Assembly (NCBI GenBank): GCA_009877105.1 | Contig: WXFD01000016.1 | Span: 1-63,266 of the forward strand | Origin: Bacteroidales bacterium | GTDB lineage: Bacteria; Bacteroidota; Bacteroidia; Bacteroidales; VadinHA17 | Direction of reading: 5' to 3' | DNA: 63,266 bases | In this document: piece after piece, positions 17,923-26,019 of the stretch | Layout: the number at the start of each line of letters is the position of its first letter | How positions within the stretch are numbered: position 1 is the stretch's first letter | Notes under the pieces: generated by a model | The model's database searches: none | Told to the model about the DNA's origin: nothing | Seen by the model: only the letters and a program-made list of their open reading frames with translations | Position numbers and translations under genes: made by a program

Positions 17923-19389
17923 CTATTCTCCGATTATTTTTATCAGTCTTCCTGCCGGGAGACTGCTGTTCAGTTCAAGATCATTAAGCAGGGCAAGCTC
18001 ATTGAACTTATCACGCGGCACCCTGTAGTAGTTAAATGCATCGGCGAGGGTTCCGCTGCGCTGAACCCTGACAACATGAACCCTCTGCGGTTTTACATTT
18101 AACCGGGAGGCATCCGTCAGTCGTGCGAAACTCGACATTGATGAGTTGAACACTCCATTGAATGTGTTAAAATCGGCTTCTGCCGAAACACCGTGAAAAA
18201 CATAGATCAGATTATTGTACAGGATGAAATATGAAAGCACCAGCGTTGTTGAAGTTGCGCCGGTCGCCTGATCCCTGGAAACCTGCTTCGACTGGACAAT
18301 AATTGCCTGCAGGCCGTTGACGGAAGCCCTTTTGCTTCCCATTATGCTGAGGCCGTATTGTGCCATTGTACTGTCGACCGCAGACTCAAGTGTTTTCTGC
18401 TGTGAAAGGGAAAACAGGATCAGTGCCTTTCCGTCCGGGGGACTCATGGTCACCTGTATGGGTGAGTTTTCCAGTTTCCATCCCGAAGGAAAGGAGAACC
18501 TGAACTTCAGATCGGGATGATAGAATACATTTCCGTCAACATATCCCTGCCTTGGATCGTCCCCGTACACTATCCCGTCAATCAGGCGAAGGTAGTTTTC
18601 CTGGTTTACCTTCCATTCAGGCATACTGAGTGTGGATTGCCATTCCGATGCTTTCTGGTTAACGGCATTATACCGGTCGCCCGGATCGGGATGGGTCGAC
18701 AGGAATGTGGGAATACCGCCATGGCTTTCGGCCATGCTCATTTTTTGTAGGACCCTGAAAAAATCGGCCATCTTATGGGCATCGTATCCGACCTTTGATG
18801 AATACTCCACGCCCAGCCTGTCGGCTTCACGCTCATCGTCACGGCTGAAACGGAGAAAAAGGAGCTGCATACCCTGCATGGCATATTCGGCATATTGTGC
18901 AAACTTCTCCGAAGCGATCATCCCGCCTATCAGCAGCAAAGTGCCAAGCTGCTGCTTGCTTTGCTGGCTGACAGTATGACGCGCGGTAATGTGACCCATT
19001 TCATGTCCGAGCACACCCATGAACTCAGCTTCATTGTTAAGCTGGGCCATAATACCCCGGGTCAGGTATATGAATCCTCCCGGAACTGCAAATGCATTCA
19101 CCACCGGTGAGTCAACAACCTTGACGTGGTATTCGAGATTGGGACGGTGAGATATTTTTCCGAGTTCTGTGCCCCTGGCCTGAACAAATTTCTGTAATTC
19201 CTCGTCGTCATAAACCCCGAAAGTAGCCAGCACCTGTGGATTATATGAAATACCCAGGGCAATTTCCTGCGATTCCGACATCAGCATCAGCTGTCTTTTT
19301 CCGGTAACCGGATTTATGGCACAGGAAATCACGATCAATGCGACTGTGCTAAAAACAGTAAACGGGATAAGCAAATTCAGCTTTTTCAT
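17923..19389 (-). CDS. M48-family metalloprotease lipoprotein with C-terminal LysM-like segment
   Basis: 488 residues. Signal peptide with lipobox IVISC, lipidated Cys23, so a periplasm-facing lipoprotein. The peptidase domain carries HEMGH (His129, Glu130, His133) and the third zinc ligand in DEREADRLG. This matches M48C/BepA-like proteases that act on outer-membrane assembly. After a middle region of unclear fold (about 290-440), the C-terminus (RSGTLADAFNYYRVPRDKF, then LNSSLPAGRLIKI) resembles a LysM-like module, possibly anchoring it to peptidoglycan. Followed by a 480-bp gap upstream; no obvious promoter match. Confidence 0.9.
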   Translation of the reverse strand: MKKLNLLIPFTVFSTVALIVISCAINPVTGKRQLMLMSESQEIALGISYNPQVLATFGVYDDEELQKFVQARGTELGKISHRPNLEYHVKVVDSPVVNAFAVPGGFIYLTRGIMAQLNNEAEFMGVLGHEMGHITARHTVSQQSKQQLGTLLLIGGMIASEKFAQYAEYAMQGMQLLFLRFSRDDEREADRLGVEYSSKVGYDAHKMADFFRVLQKMSMAESHGGIPTFLSTHPDPGDRYNAVNQKASEWQSTLSMPEWKVNQENYLRLIDGIVYGDDPRQGYVDGNVFYHPDLKFRFSFPSGWKLENSPIQVTMSPPDGKALILFSLSQQKTLESAVDSTMAQYGLSIMGSKRASVNGLQAIIVQSKQVSRDQATGATSTTLVLSYFILYNNLIYVFHGVSAEADFNTFNGVFNSSMSSFARLTDASRLNVKPQRVHVVRVQRSGTLADAFNYYRVPRDKFNELALLNDLELNSSLPAGRLIKIIGE

Positions 19390-19873
19390 TGCGACTGACA
19401 GTTTTGAACTTTTTAACCTTCTAAAATAACAATAAAACTTAAATAAAGCCTATCCGCAGCGAATTGCACAAGCCAAAAAGCGTATGGCATCACGCGACTC
19501 CACGATTTAAGTTACAAGTATATCCTGTAATAATCCTGATCTCCGATTATCCGGAGTTTTGCCACCGGTTCTGAATCTTTCAGGCCGGATTATGTACCAT
19601 GACTGATCTCAAATCGGCAATGTCCGGTGCATAGGGCATGATCAGCCCGGCAAATGGCCGGGATTTATAAGTTTTTAACAATTAATGGCGGCCTTATTCT
19701 TTTTTATTATCTACTTTTATAGTTAGGAACCTCACAGGACGCCTGTTATTTTCCAGGGTCAGGCGGGCCGGTGATTTCGGTGAAGGCTGGAAAATAATTA
19801 AAGAATATTAAACATGCGGGTTCTCCCATTTGGCCGGACAGGCATGTTACCCTAAAACTAAAAAATTTTAAAG
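19390..19873. other. 484-bp intergenic gap between divergent M48 and SelA-like genes
   Basis: No ORF with family features. A near-consensus -7 box TACTTTTA lies at about 19711-19718 on the + strand and could serve the SelA-like gene 150 bp downstream. GC-rich inverted pieces (GCCCGGCAAATGGCCGGG at 19646-19663) could form a small hairpin. Nothing else recognised. Confidence 0.4.
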
Positions 19874-21550
19874 ATGAAACGCAGAGAGATTTTAAAAACA
19901 TTATCAGCAATTCCTGTTGCAGGCGGAATGATGTCAATTGAGCCGATCATGGCATCAGTCAGTCAGAAAAAGCCGGCCAGTGATGCAGGGCTCCTGTCAA
20001 ATCCTCCTCCGGGAGCACTTGCCCTGGGTCCCCAGATCTATCAGTCGATTGGTGTGGAACCAATGATAAACTGCAGGGGGACTTTTACAATCATCAGCGG
20101 ATCGATTGAACTGCCCGAGGTTCAGAAGGCAGTTGATTATGCATCCAGGCACTATGTACACATTGATGAACTGGCAATGGCCGTCGGCAAGAGGCTGGCA
20201 GCAATCACCGGGGCTGAATGGGGAATGGTATCCTCAGGTTGCGCCGCAGGTCTGAAGCATGTAACGGTAGCCTGCATCACCGACGGAGATCCGGAAAAGC
20301 TTGTCAGGGTTCCCGATCTTACGGGCTTTACAAAGACTGAGGTAATAGTTCCCGGATATTCCAGGAACCAGTACGACCATGCAATAAGAAATGCAGGGAT
20401 CAAAATGATAACCGTAAACAGCATGGAGGAGTTCAGAAAAGCGGTAAGTTCACGCACCGCTATGATTTATCTGTTCTCAGCACCAAGGGAATATTATGAG
20501 GGGCCCCTGTCCATTGAAAACATAGCCCCCATAGCCAGGGAAAACAATATTCCAATTCTCGTCGATGCTGCAGCGGAAATCCTTACAATCCCAAATGATC
20601 ATCTGAAACGGGGTGCGACGGTTGTTGCCTACAGCGGCGGCAAAGCACTCAGGGGGCCCCAGGGAGCAGGGCTCCTACTGGGCAGCAAGGATCTCCTGTT
20701 CTCAACATGGCAGGCCAGCTCACCTCACCATGGCCCGGGAAGGGACAACAAGATCGGAAAGGAGGAACATATTGGTATGCTTGCGGCTGTGGAAGCGTGG
20801 GCAAAGAGAAATCATCCGGAAGAGGAAAAGACATGGATATCATGGCTGGAATATATATCCAGGAAAGTTACCACGATAAACGGAGTAACTGCAAAGATTT
20901 CCGAACCCCAGGGAGTCGATAACCGAAGTGCCCGCCTGTCCATTTCATGGGATCCGGAGGTCCTGAACATTACAGGGGAGGAAGTGGCCGACGACCTTTT
21001 AAACAATAAACCGAGGATCGCCCTTGGCGGCGGGCGGACCAATCCCAGGGATCGCACCGCTTCAATATCCATCAGTGCCCAGATGATGCAGCCCGGCGAT
21101 GAAAAGATCGTTGCCGATCGGGTTTACAAAATACTTTCGCAGAAACATGAAAAGAAGGTGGTTGTACTTGACCCGCCTGCAGCAAACCTCGTCGGTCACT
21201 GGGATGTGTCAATTGACTACTATTCCGGCAAGGGTGAACATAAGCTTTTCCTCGAAAAACAGGAAGGCAATGAAATAAAGGGCACCCATAAAAGTACCTT
21301 TTCCCTGCTCGATATTGCAGGACAGATCGACGGGAAAAAAGTCAGGCTCCAGAGCTTTTACTCGGATAATGCCGAAACTGTTCCTTTCACTTTCGACGGC
21401 GTAATTGACGGCGACACCTTCTCCGGTGTGCTTCATCTCGGGGAGTACCGCTCGGCCAATTTCATCGCGAAACGTTCGGAACAGAGGCAAAGGCCGTTTT
21501 TCAGCATACGTGTGCCTTCATACGGAGGAAGGAAAAGCGATTCATGGTAA
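19874..21550 (+). CDS. Tat-signal SelA-like PLP enzyme (putative amino-acid/amino-sugar-acid ammonia-lyase) with C-terminal beta domain
   Basis: 558 residues. The N-terminus MKRREILKTLSAIPVAGG is a twin-arginine-type signal. The PLP fold-type I domain (about 50-430) resembles SelA-related/DgaE enzymes: Asp231 (PILVDAAAE) for the PLP ring nitrogen and Schiff-base Lys257 in YSGGKALRGPQGAG. A C-terminal module of about 115 residues (from LVGHWDVSIDYY, with GTHKSTFSL and GEYRSANFIAKR) is beta-rich and shared with the paralogue at 54901 but absent from the one at 46990. Known: the nearest characterised relatives act on D-glucosaminate-6-phosphate. Inferred: an exported beta-eliminating lyase; true selenocysteine synthase is unlikely given export and no selB/selC here. 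Followed by a terminator, 25 kb away from its relatives. Confidence 0.8.
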   Translation: MKRREILKTLSAIPVAGGMMSIEPIMASVSQKKPASDAGLLSNPPPGALALGPQIYQSIGVEPMINCRGTFTIISGSIELPEVQKAVDYASRHYVHIDELAMAVGKRLAAITGAEWGMVSSGCAAGLKHVTVACITDGDPEKLVRVPDLTGFTKTEVIVPGYSRNQYDHAIRNAGIKMITVNSMEEFRKAVSSRTAMIYLFSAPREYYEGPLSIENIAPIARENNIPILVDAAAEILTIPNDHLKRGATVVAYSGGKALRGPQGAGLLLGSKDLLFSTWQASSPHHGPGRDNKIGKEEHIGMLAAVEAWAKRNHPEEEKTWISWLEYISRKVTTINGVTAKISEPQGVDNRSARLSISWDPEVLNITGEEVADDLLNNKPRIALGGGRTNPRDRTASISISAQMMQPGDEKIVADRVYKILSQKHEKKVVVLDPPAANLVGHWDVSIDYYSGKGEHKLFLEKQEGNEIKGTHKSTFSLLDIAGQIDGKKVRLQSFYSDNAETVPFTFDGVIDGDTFSGVLHLGEYRSANFIAKRSEQRQRPFFSIRVPSYGGRKSDSW

Positions 21551-21662
21551 AACCGGTGACCCAATTGCGTGAACTTCCGTAAGCGGGCGTTAAGTCCATG
21601 ACAAGCCTGTTGCCTGCCATGGCCGCAGATCGTGTTTAAGCATAATGCTCAGCAGAACAAAT

Positions 21663-21692
21663 AAAGGGTGCCTTTAAAAGGGCATCCTTTTT
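21663..21692 (+). terminator. Rho-independent terminator after the SelA-like gene
   Basis: Stem AAAGGGTGCC / GGGCATCCTTT with loop TTTAAAA (one G-U pair), followed by TTGTTTT. Lies 113 bp after the stop codon at 21550. Confidence 0.7.
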
Positions 21693-21751
21693 GTTTTCAA
21701 GGTAGCTTTTCATTTCATTTGTGAGTGCGAGTGCGAGTGTGGGTCGTGAGG

Positions 21752-21810
21752 AAAAAAGAGTGAGAGTGTTCGTTTGTGCTTCGCACTCGCTCTCACTCTC
21801 ACTCTTTTTT
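21752..21810. terminator. Bidirectional hairpin downstream of tRNA-Asn
   Basis: A 17-bp perfect inverted repeat: AAAAAAGAGTGAGAGTG at 21752-21768 and CACTCTCACTCTTTTTT at 21794-21810, loop 25 nt. It begins three bases past the 3' end of the tRNA and ends in a T-run on either strand. It is embedded in a wider purine/pyrimidine run of GAGTG-type simple sequence from about 21720. Confidence 0.75.
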
Positions 21811-21813
21811 CAG

Positions 21814-21887
21814 CTCCCCAGCTAGGACTTGAACCTAGGACCCCCTGATTAACAGTCAGGTGCTCTAACCGACTGAGCTACTGAGGA
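21814..21887 (-). tRNA. tRNA-Asn (anticodon GTT)
   Basis: 74 nt on the minus strand, starting TCCTCAGTAGCTCAG. Acceptor stem TCCTCAG pairs with CTGGGGA; discriminator G; anticodon loop CTGTTAA between CCTGA and TCAGG gives GTT; T-arm GGTTCAAGTCC. CCA is not encoded. A full promoter lies 120 bp upstream. Confidence 0.97.
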
Positions 21888-22006
21888 ATAAATACTTATC
21901 TCACTTTGGTCGGACTGATCTCGCAACAATACCGGGTTACCGGGTGAGCCCTGATCTTCCGAGACGCTGCTATCCTGATTTTTAAAACCTGTGCCGTTTC
22001 GCGTCG

Positions 22007-22037
22007 CAAAAGTAAGGGCTTTTACTGAATTAAGCAA
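22007..22037 (-). promoter_or_regulatory. Promoter of tRNA-Asn (TTG-N20-TACTTTTG)
   Basis: On the minus strand TTG at 22037-22035 and TACTTTTG at 22014-22007, spacer 20 bp. It points at the tRNA, whose mature 5' end is about 113 nt past the predicted start site, so a long processed leader is implied. It overlaps the region just upstream of the divergent adenosine kinase gene. Confidence 0.65.
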
Positions 22038-22058
22038 TATCTTTAAAGAAAAATTTAT

Positions 22059-23045
22059 ATGAAGCGGATTCTGGGTATTGGCAACGCACTTGTAGATATT
22101 CTGATTCTAATTGATGACGACGGAATACTTGAGGCCTTTGATCTGCCGAAAGGCAGCATGCAGCTTGTTGACATTAAGAAGTCAGAGCAGATACAGGATA
22201 ATACAAGGAATTTCAGTCAGACACGCTCGTCGGGAGGTTCGGTTGCAAACACCATCCATGGGCTTGCAATGTTAGGAATTGATGCCGGTTACATAGGATC
22301 CACGGGCAAGGATGCCACAGGTGATTTCTTTGAGAACGACCTGAAAGCAGCCGGGGTTAAAACATATCTGACAAGACGGAATTCAGTTACCGGAACTGCC
22401 CTCACTCTTATTTCCCCCGATTCGGAAAGAACATTTGCAACTCATCTCGGAGCGGCGGTTGAACTTCATCCGGGTGATCTTGATCCGGCCTGGTTCCGTG
22501 AACACGATATTCTCTATGTCGAGGGATATCTCATTACTGACGCTGCTCTTGTTGAAAAAGCCTGTCTGCTGGCCAGGGAAAGCAACATGACAATCGCACT
22601 TGATCTGGCTAGTTACAATGTAGTGGAAGCCTATCGGGATTCGTTCAAAAAAATAGCCGACAGGTATGTTGACATACTTTTTGCCAATGAAATGGAAGCC
22701 GAGGCGTTTACGGGTGTTCCTTCAATGCAGGCTCTTGATCTGATGGGCAATTCAGTGGAACTTGTGGTCATCAAGGCCGGAGCAAACGGATCGTGGCTCA
22801 GAAAGGGCAAGAAAACAATTAAGATCGATGCAACTCCTGTCAGGTGCGCTGATACAACAGGAGCCGGTGATCTTTATGCTTCGGGGTTTCTTTATGGATA
22901 TGCAACCGGGATGGATCTTGAAAAATGCGGGCTGATCGGCTCAATGATGGCTGAAAAAGTGATCGGGATAACGGGTGCACGAATGAGCAAAACGGAGTTT
23001 ACAGAGATCATTAATAACATAGGGAAAATAGTTCAGGGTCCCTGA
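22059..23045 (+). CDS. Adenosine kinase-type PfkB-family sugar kinase
   Basis: 328 residues, family length. Seen: N-terminal GIGNALVDIL, the glycine pair in SSGGSVANTIHGLAMLG, and the C-terminal catalytic motif DTTGAGDLYASGFLYG with the base Asp in GAGD. LLFANEMEAEAFTG-type NE motif is present (LFANEMEAEAF). Sequence style fits the adenosine kinase branch (ATP + adenosine to AMP) more than ribokinase; a different ribose-containing substrate cannot be excluded. Cytosolic. Convergent with the MFS gene. Confidence 0.85.
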   Translation: MKRILGIGNALVDILILIDDDGILEAFDLPKGSMQLVDIKKSEQIQDNTRNFSQTRSSGGSVANTIHGLAMLGIDAGYIGSTGKDATGDFFENDLKAAGVKTYLTRRNSVTGTALTLISPDSERTFATHLGAAVELHPGDLDPAWFREHDILYVEGYLITDAALVEKACLLARESNMTIALDLASYNVVEAYRDSFKKIADRYVDILFANEMEAEAFTGVPSMQALDLMGNSVELVVIKAGANGSWLRKGKKTIKIDATPVRCADTTGAGDLYASGFLYGYATGMDLEKCGLIGSMMAEKVIGITGARMSKTEFTEIINNIGKIVQGP

Positions 23046-23087
23046 ATCACCGATTTGCCGGGCTATTGTCATAAACCGCCCCGTTTG

Positions 23088-24362
23088 TCAGGAAGATGCA
23101 GCCAGTCCGGGGGTTTTTACCCTGTATCCGCTGATCCCGTAATACACTATGAAGGCGAAGCAGACCAGCGGGACGGTAAATCCGAGGGCCATGTTGGTTA
23201 CATCCGCAATGCGTCCCATAAGTATAGGTATCAGCGCCCCTCCGACTATCGACATGACGAGCAGCGATGAACCTTTTTTCGTAAGTGGGCCAAGTTCCTT
23301 AATGCCAAGGGCAAAAATAGTAGGGAACATCACCGACATGAAAAAATAGGTGGTAAAAAGCGCAACAACCGATGTCCAGCCCAACCCCGCAACGACCAGG
23401 ATCATGGTTATCACATTGGCTGAGGCATAGAATGCAAGCAGCCTGTTTGGCCTTATCAGGCGCATGAATATGGTACTTCCGGTAAACCTGCCAAGCCAGA
23501 ACAATCCCATGCCTCCGAATCCAAGGATCTGCGCTGCCTGCTGGTTGCTAAGGGTTGGTATCTCCTCGGTAACGTAATTTATAAAAAAGCTGTTTACTCC
23601 GGTTTGCGCCGCCACATAAAGAAACTGAGCTATGACGGCGAGGACAAAATGGGGATATTTAAACAGATCCTTAAGCCTGCCTCCTGATTCCTGACCAGGA
23701 TCGCCGGTTTGCATATCTTCCTTGAGTTTTGGGAACTTAACCCTCCAGAAAAAGACTGCAACGATAAGTACCAGGGTCCCGATAAACATATAGGGAAGGG
23801 CGATTGTTGCAAACTTGTTGGAGTTGCCGTTACCGTTAGCCGAAAAGATAAGCATTCCTCCCACCAGGGGGCCGGCAATCCATCCGAGACCGTTGAAGGA
23901 CTGTGACAGATTAATCCGTCTTTCTCCGTATTCAGGTGGTCCCAAAACAGTTGTGTAGGGATTTGCAGCAGTTTCGAGGCAGGTGAGGCCGCAGGCAATG
24001 ACAAACAGGCAGAACAGGAAACTTCCGAATGTCTGGATGAATGTAGCGGGAAGCATCAAAAAAGCCCCGCATGCAAAAACCAGCAATCCGAAAATTATTC
24101 CGCGTTTGTATCCGACCCTTTGCATTAAAAGGCCAGCCGGTATTGCCATGAAGAAATATCCTCCGTAAAAAACAAACTGAACCAGTGCTGATTTGGCTTT
24201 GGACATGTTCAAAAGTTCCTGAAAATGCTTGTTAAGCACATCCAGACAGCCATGAGCAAACCCCCAGAGAAAGAATAGGCTGGAGATCAGAATAAAGGGT
24301 ACAAGAAACCCTTCATAAACAAGCTTCTGCCTGTTTACGCCGACGGAAAGATCATCATTCAT
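23088..24362 (-). CDS. FucP-type sugar:proton symporter (MFS)
   Basis: 424 residues, twelve hydrophobic segments. Typical of FucP/GluP sugar MFS permeases: first-helix FFLWGFAHGCLDVLNKHFQ, then GYFFMAIPAGLLMQRVGYKRG, the ACGLTCLETAANPY motif of helix 5, and GLGWIAGPLVGG. Imports a hexose, fucose or similar sugar across the inner membrane. The substrate is not readable from sequence. Relevant to the exported glycosidases in the window, as it could import released sugars. Convergent with adenosine kinase. Confidence 0.9.
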   Translation of the reverse strand: MNDDLSVGVNRQKLVYEGFLVPFILISSLFFLWGFAHGCLDVLNKHFQELLNMSKAKSALVQFVFYGGYFFMAIPAGLLMQRVGYKRGIIFGLLVFACGAFLMLPATFIQTFGSFLFCLFVIACGLTCLETAANPYTTVLGPPEYGERRINLSQSFNGLGWIAGPLVGGMLIFSANGNGNSNKFATIALPYMFIGTLVLIVAVFFWRVKFPKLKEDMQTGDPGQESGGRLKDLFKYPHFVLAVIAQFLYVAAQTGVNSFFINYVTEEIPTLSNQQAAQILGFGGMGLFWLGRFTGSTIFMRLIRPNRLLAFYASANVITMILVVAGLGWTSVVALFTTYFFMSVMFPTIFALGIKELGPLTKKGSSLLVMSIVGGALIPILMGRIADVTNMALGFTVPLVCFAFIVYYGISGYRVKTPGLAASS

Positions 24363-24518
24363 TTACAACTTGATTTAGGCAGCACAAGATTGTCATGATT
24401 TCTGACTTTTCCAATATTTTCCTGAAAATAAAATTCCCGCTGAGCATACAGTCTGACTAATAAATATATCCTTCAGACAGCTATGTATAGTCAGCGGGAA
24501 GAGTAAAACGGTCTCAGA

Positions 24519-25091
24519 TCATGCTTTTTTAACCAGGAGGTTAACCTTGAGTTTGAATTCATCGTAGATGATCTTATCTCCAAGGTTGTCGAAAAATGAA
24601 CCGGACCCATACCTTACATTGTATTTTGAACGGTCAACAACAATATTTGCAAAGTACCACAGTCCATCATCTGATTTCTGCAGGGATGCCTTGAATTCAA
24701 CCGGATGGGTTATATCCTTGATGGTCAGGTTCCCGTTGACAACACCGGTCCCTTTGGCAAAAGAGGTACTGCCTGTTATTACAAGTTTTGAAACAGGGTA
24801 TTTTTCAACCCCGAAGAAGTCGTCTGATTTAAGATGTCCTTCAAGTTTCTGGCTTTTGTCTGCATCCTGAATGCTGGCCATGTCTATAAGAAATTCGCCT
24901 CCGGTAATCTTATCACCATCCCATGCTATCCAGCCTGAGTGAAGATTAATTGTTCCGGAATGCTGCCCGGCAACTTTCTCGCCGAGCCATTCGAGTTTTG
25001 TCCTGGTCTTATCGGCAATCCACTTTTCCATTGAATGAAGATTCACGGCAAGCAGTGATAAAAAAATAACTAGTGTGATTGTCTTTTTCAT
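24519..25091 (-). CDS. YceI-family periplasmic lipid-binding-like protein
   Basis: 190 residues from ATG 25091 (MKKTITLVIFLSLLAVNLHS), chosen because it gives a clean Sec signal peptide; an upstream ATG adds seven residues that spoil it. YceI proteins are small beta-barrels (lipocalin-like) that bind isoprenoid or amphiphilic ligands. Seen: RTKLEWLGEKVAGQHSG, a central GVEKYPVSKLVI (FDVEKYP-type motif), and GNLTIKDITHPVEF, all typical. Ligand unknown. Alone between the MFS gene and the redox operon. Confidence 0.9.
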   Translation of the reverse strand: MKKTITLVIFLSLLAVNLHSMEKWIADKTRTKLEWLGEKVAGQHSGTINLHSGWIAWDGDKITGGEFLIDMASIQDADKSQKLEGHLKSDDFFGVEKYPVSKLVITGSTSFAKGTGVVNGNLTIKDITHPVEFKASLQKSDDGLWYFANIVVDRSKYNVRYGSGSFFDNLGDKIIYDEFKLKVNLLVKKA

Positions 25092-25176
25092 GTTCTTTTG
25101 TTTTAAATACATGCATTAAACAAAAAACAGGAAAGACTGTTCAGTTAGGCATTATATGAATGGATAATAAGAGGGA

Positions 25177-25956
25177 TCAGAGCCTGTGTATATTCAGGCC
25201 GCCGCTGATTTCAAAGGTCATGCCCGTGGAAAAATCCCAGTCGCCCCGTGCAATCGAGGCAACGCCTTTTGCCACATCGTCTGGCAGACCCCATCTGTTT
25301 TGAGGAACCAGGCCATCTCCGATAAGCCTGTCGTACTTGTCGCGGGTAGCCGCAGTCATGTCTGTCTGGATTATCCCCGGCCGTATCTCAAATACGAGGA
25401 TGTTTTCACTGGTTAGCCTGTCGGAGAAAATAGCAGAAGCCATGCTCAGCCCGGCCTTGGAAATGCAGTACTCGGCCCTGTTCACAGATGTAAGAACGGC
25501 GGAAACTGAGGTTATGAATATTATTATCGGCCGGTAGTGTTCAATCTGTTCTTTTATCCAGATCATTTCCCTGGCAACTTTCTGCGCAAAGAAGACCGGG
25601 CCCTTCAGGTTTATGTTCATTACCCTGTCATAACTTTCACTGCTCATTTCAAGTACATCATGCCGTTGAAGCGGAGCCACCCCGGCATTGTTCACAAGAA
25701 TATCGATCCGCCCGTATCTCTCAAGGATATTTGAAACAACCTCTTTATGATATTTTATACAGGAAATATCAAGGCCGACCGGAAAAAACTGGGCTCCCCT
25801 GCTTTCAATTTCAGGCTCCAGTGTTTTCATTCCTTCGCTGTCAACCGACCTGGCAATGGCAGCAATATCATAACCTTCTCCGGCAAGGGCAACAGCAACC
25901 GATCTTCCTATACCTCTGCTGGCTCCGGTTATTACGGCTACTGGTTTACCGTTCAT
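25177..25956 (-). CDS. SDR-family oxidoreductase (3-ketoacyl reductase-like)
   Basis: 259 residues, classical SDR length. Rossmann motif TGASRGIGRSVAVALAGEG at the N-terminus, NNAG in LVNNAGVAP, and catalytic Ser-Tyr-Lys in ITSVSAV...YCISKAG. NAD(P)H-dependent reduction or oxidation of a ketone or alcohol. It follows an FAD oxidoreductase and an Old Yellow Enzyme on the same strand; a -7 box (TACCTTTG at 26001-25994) in the 63-bp gap could also give it its own transcript. Cytosolic, no signal peptide. Confidence 0.88.
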   Translation of the reverse strand: MNGKPVAVITGASRGIGRSVAVALAGEGYDIAAIARSVDSEGMKTLEPEIESRGAQFFPVGLDISCIKYHKEVVSNILERYGRIDILVNNAGVAPLQRHDVLEMSSESYDRVMNINLKGPVFFAQKVAREMIWIKEQIEHYRPIIIFITSVSAVLTSVNRAEYCISKAGLSMASAIFSDRLTSENILVFEIRPGIIQTDMTAATRDKYDRLIGDGLVPQNRWGLPDDVAKGVASIARGDWDFSTGMTFEISGGLNIHRL

Positions 25957-25993
25957 ATTTGCAAGTTAATTCAGGTTAGAAGAAAACTGGTGA

Positions 25994-26001
25994 CAAAGGT
26001 A
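25994..26001 (-). promoter_or_regulatory. Possible internal -7 box TACCTTTG for the SDR gene
   Basis: Perfect TAnnTTTG on the minus strand in the gap between the FAD oxidoreductase and SDR genes, 37 bp before the SDR ATG. No -33 TTG at ideal spacing. Confidence 0.35.
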
Positions 26002-26019
26002 ACAATTTGCTCAGTTTGT

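Noticed and set aside
19874..21550. True selenocysteine synthase (SelA)
   Set aside because: Has an export signal, an extra beta domain, two paralogues, and no selB, selC or selD in the window.
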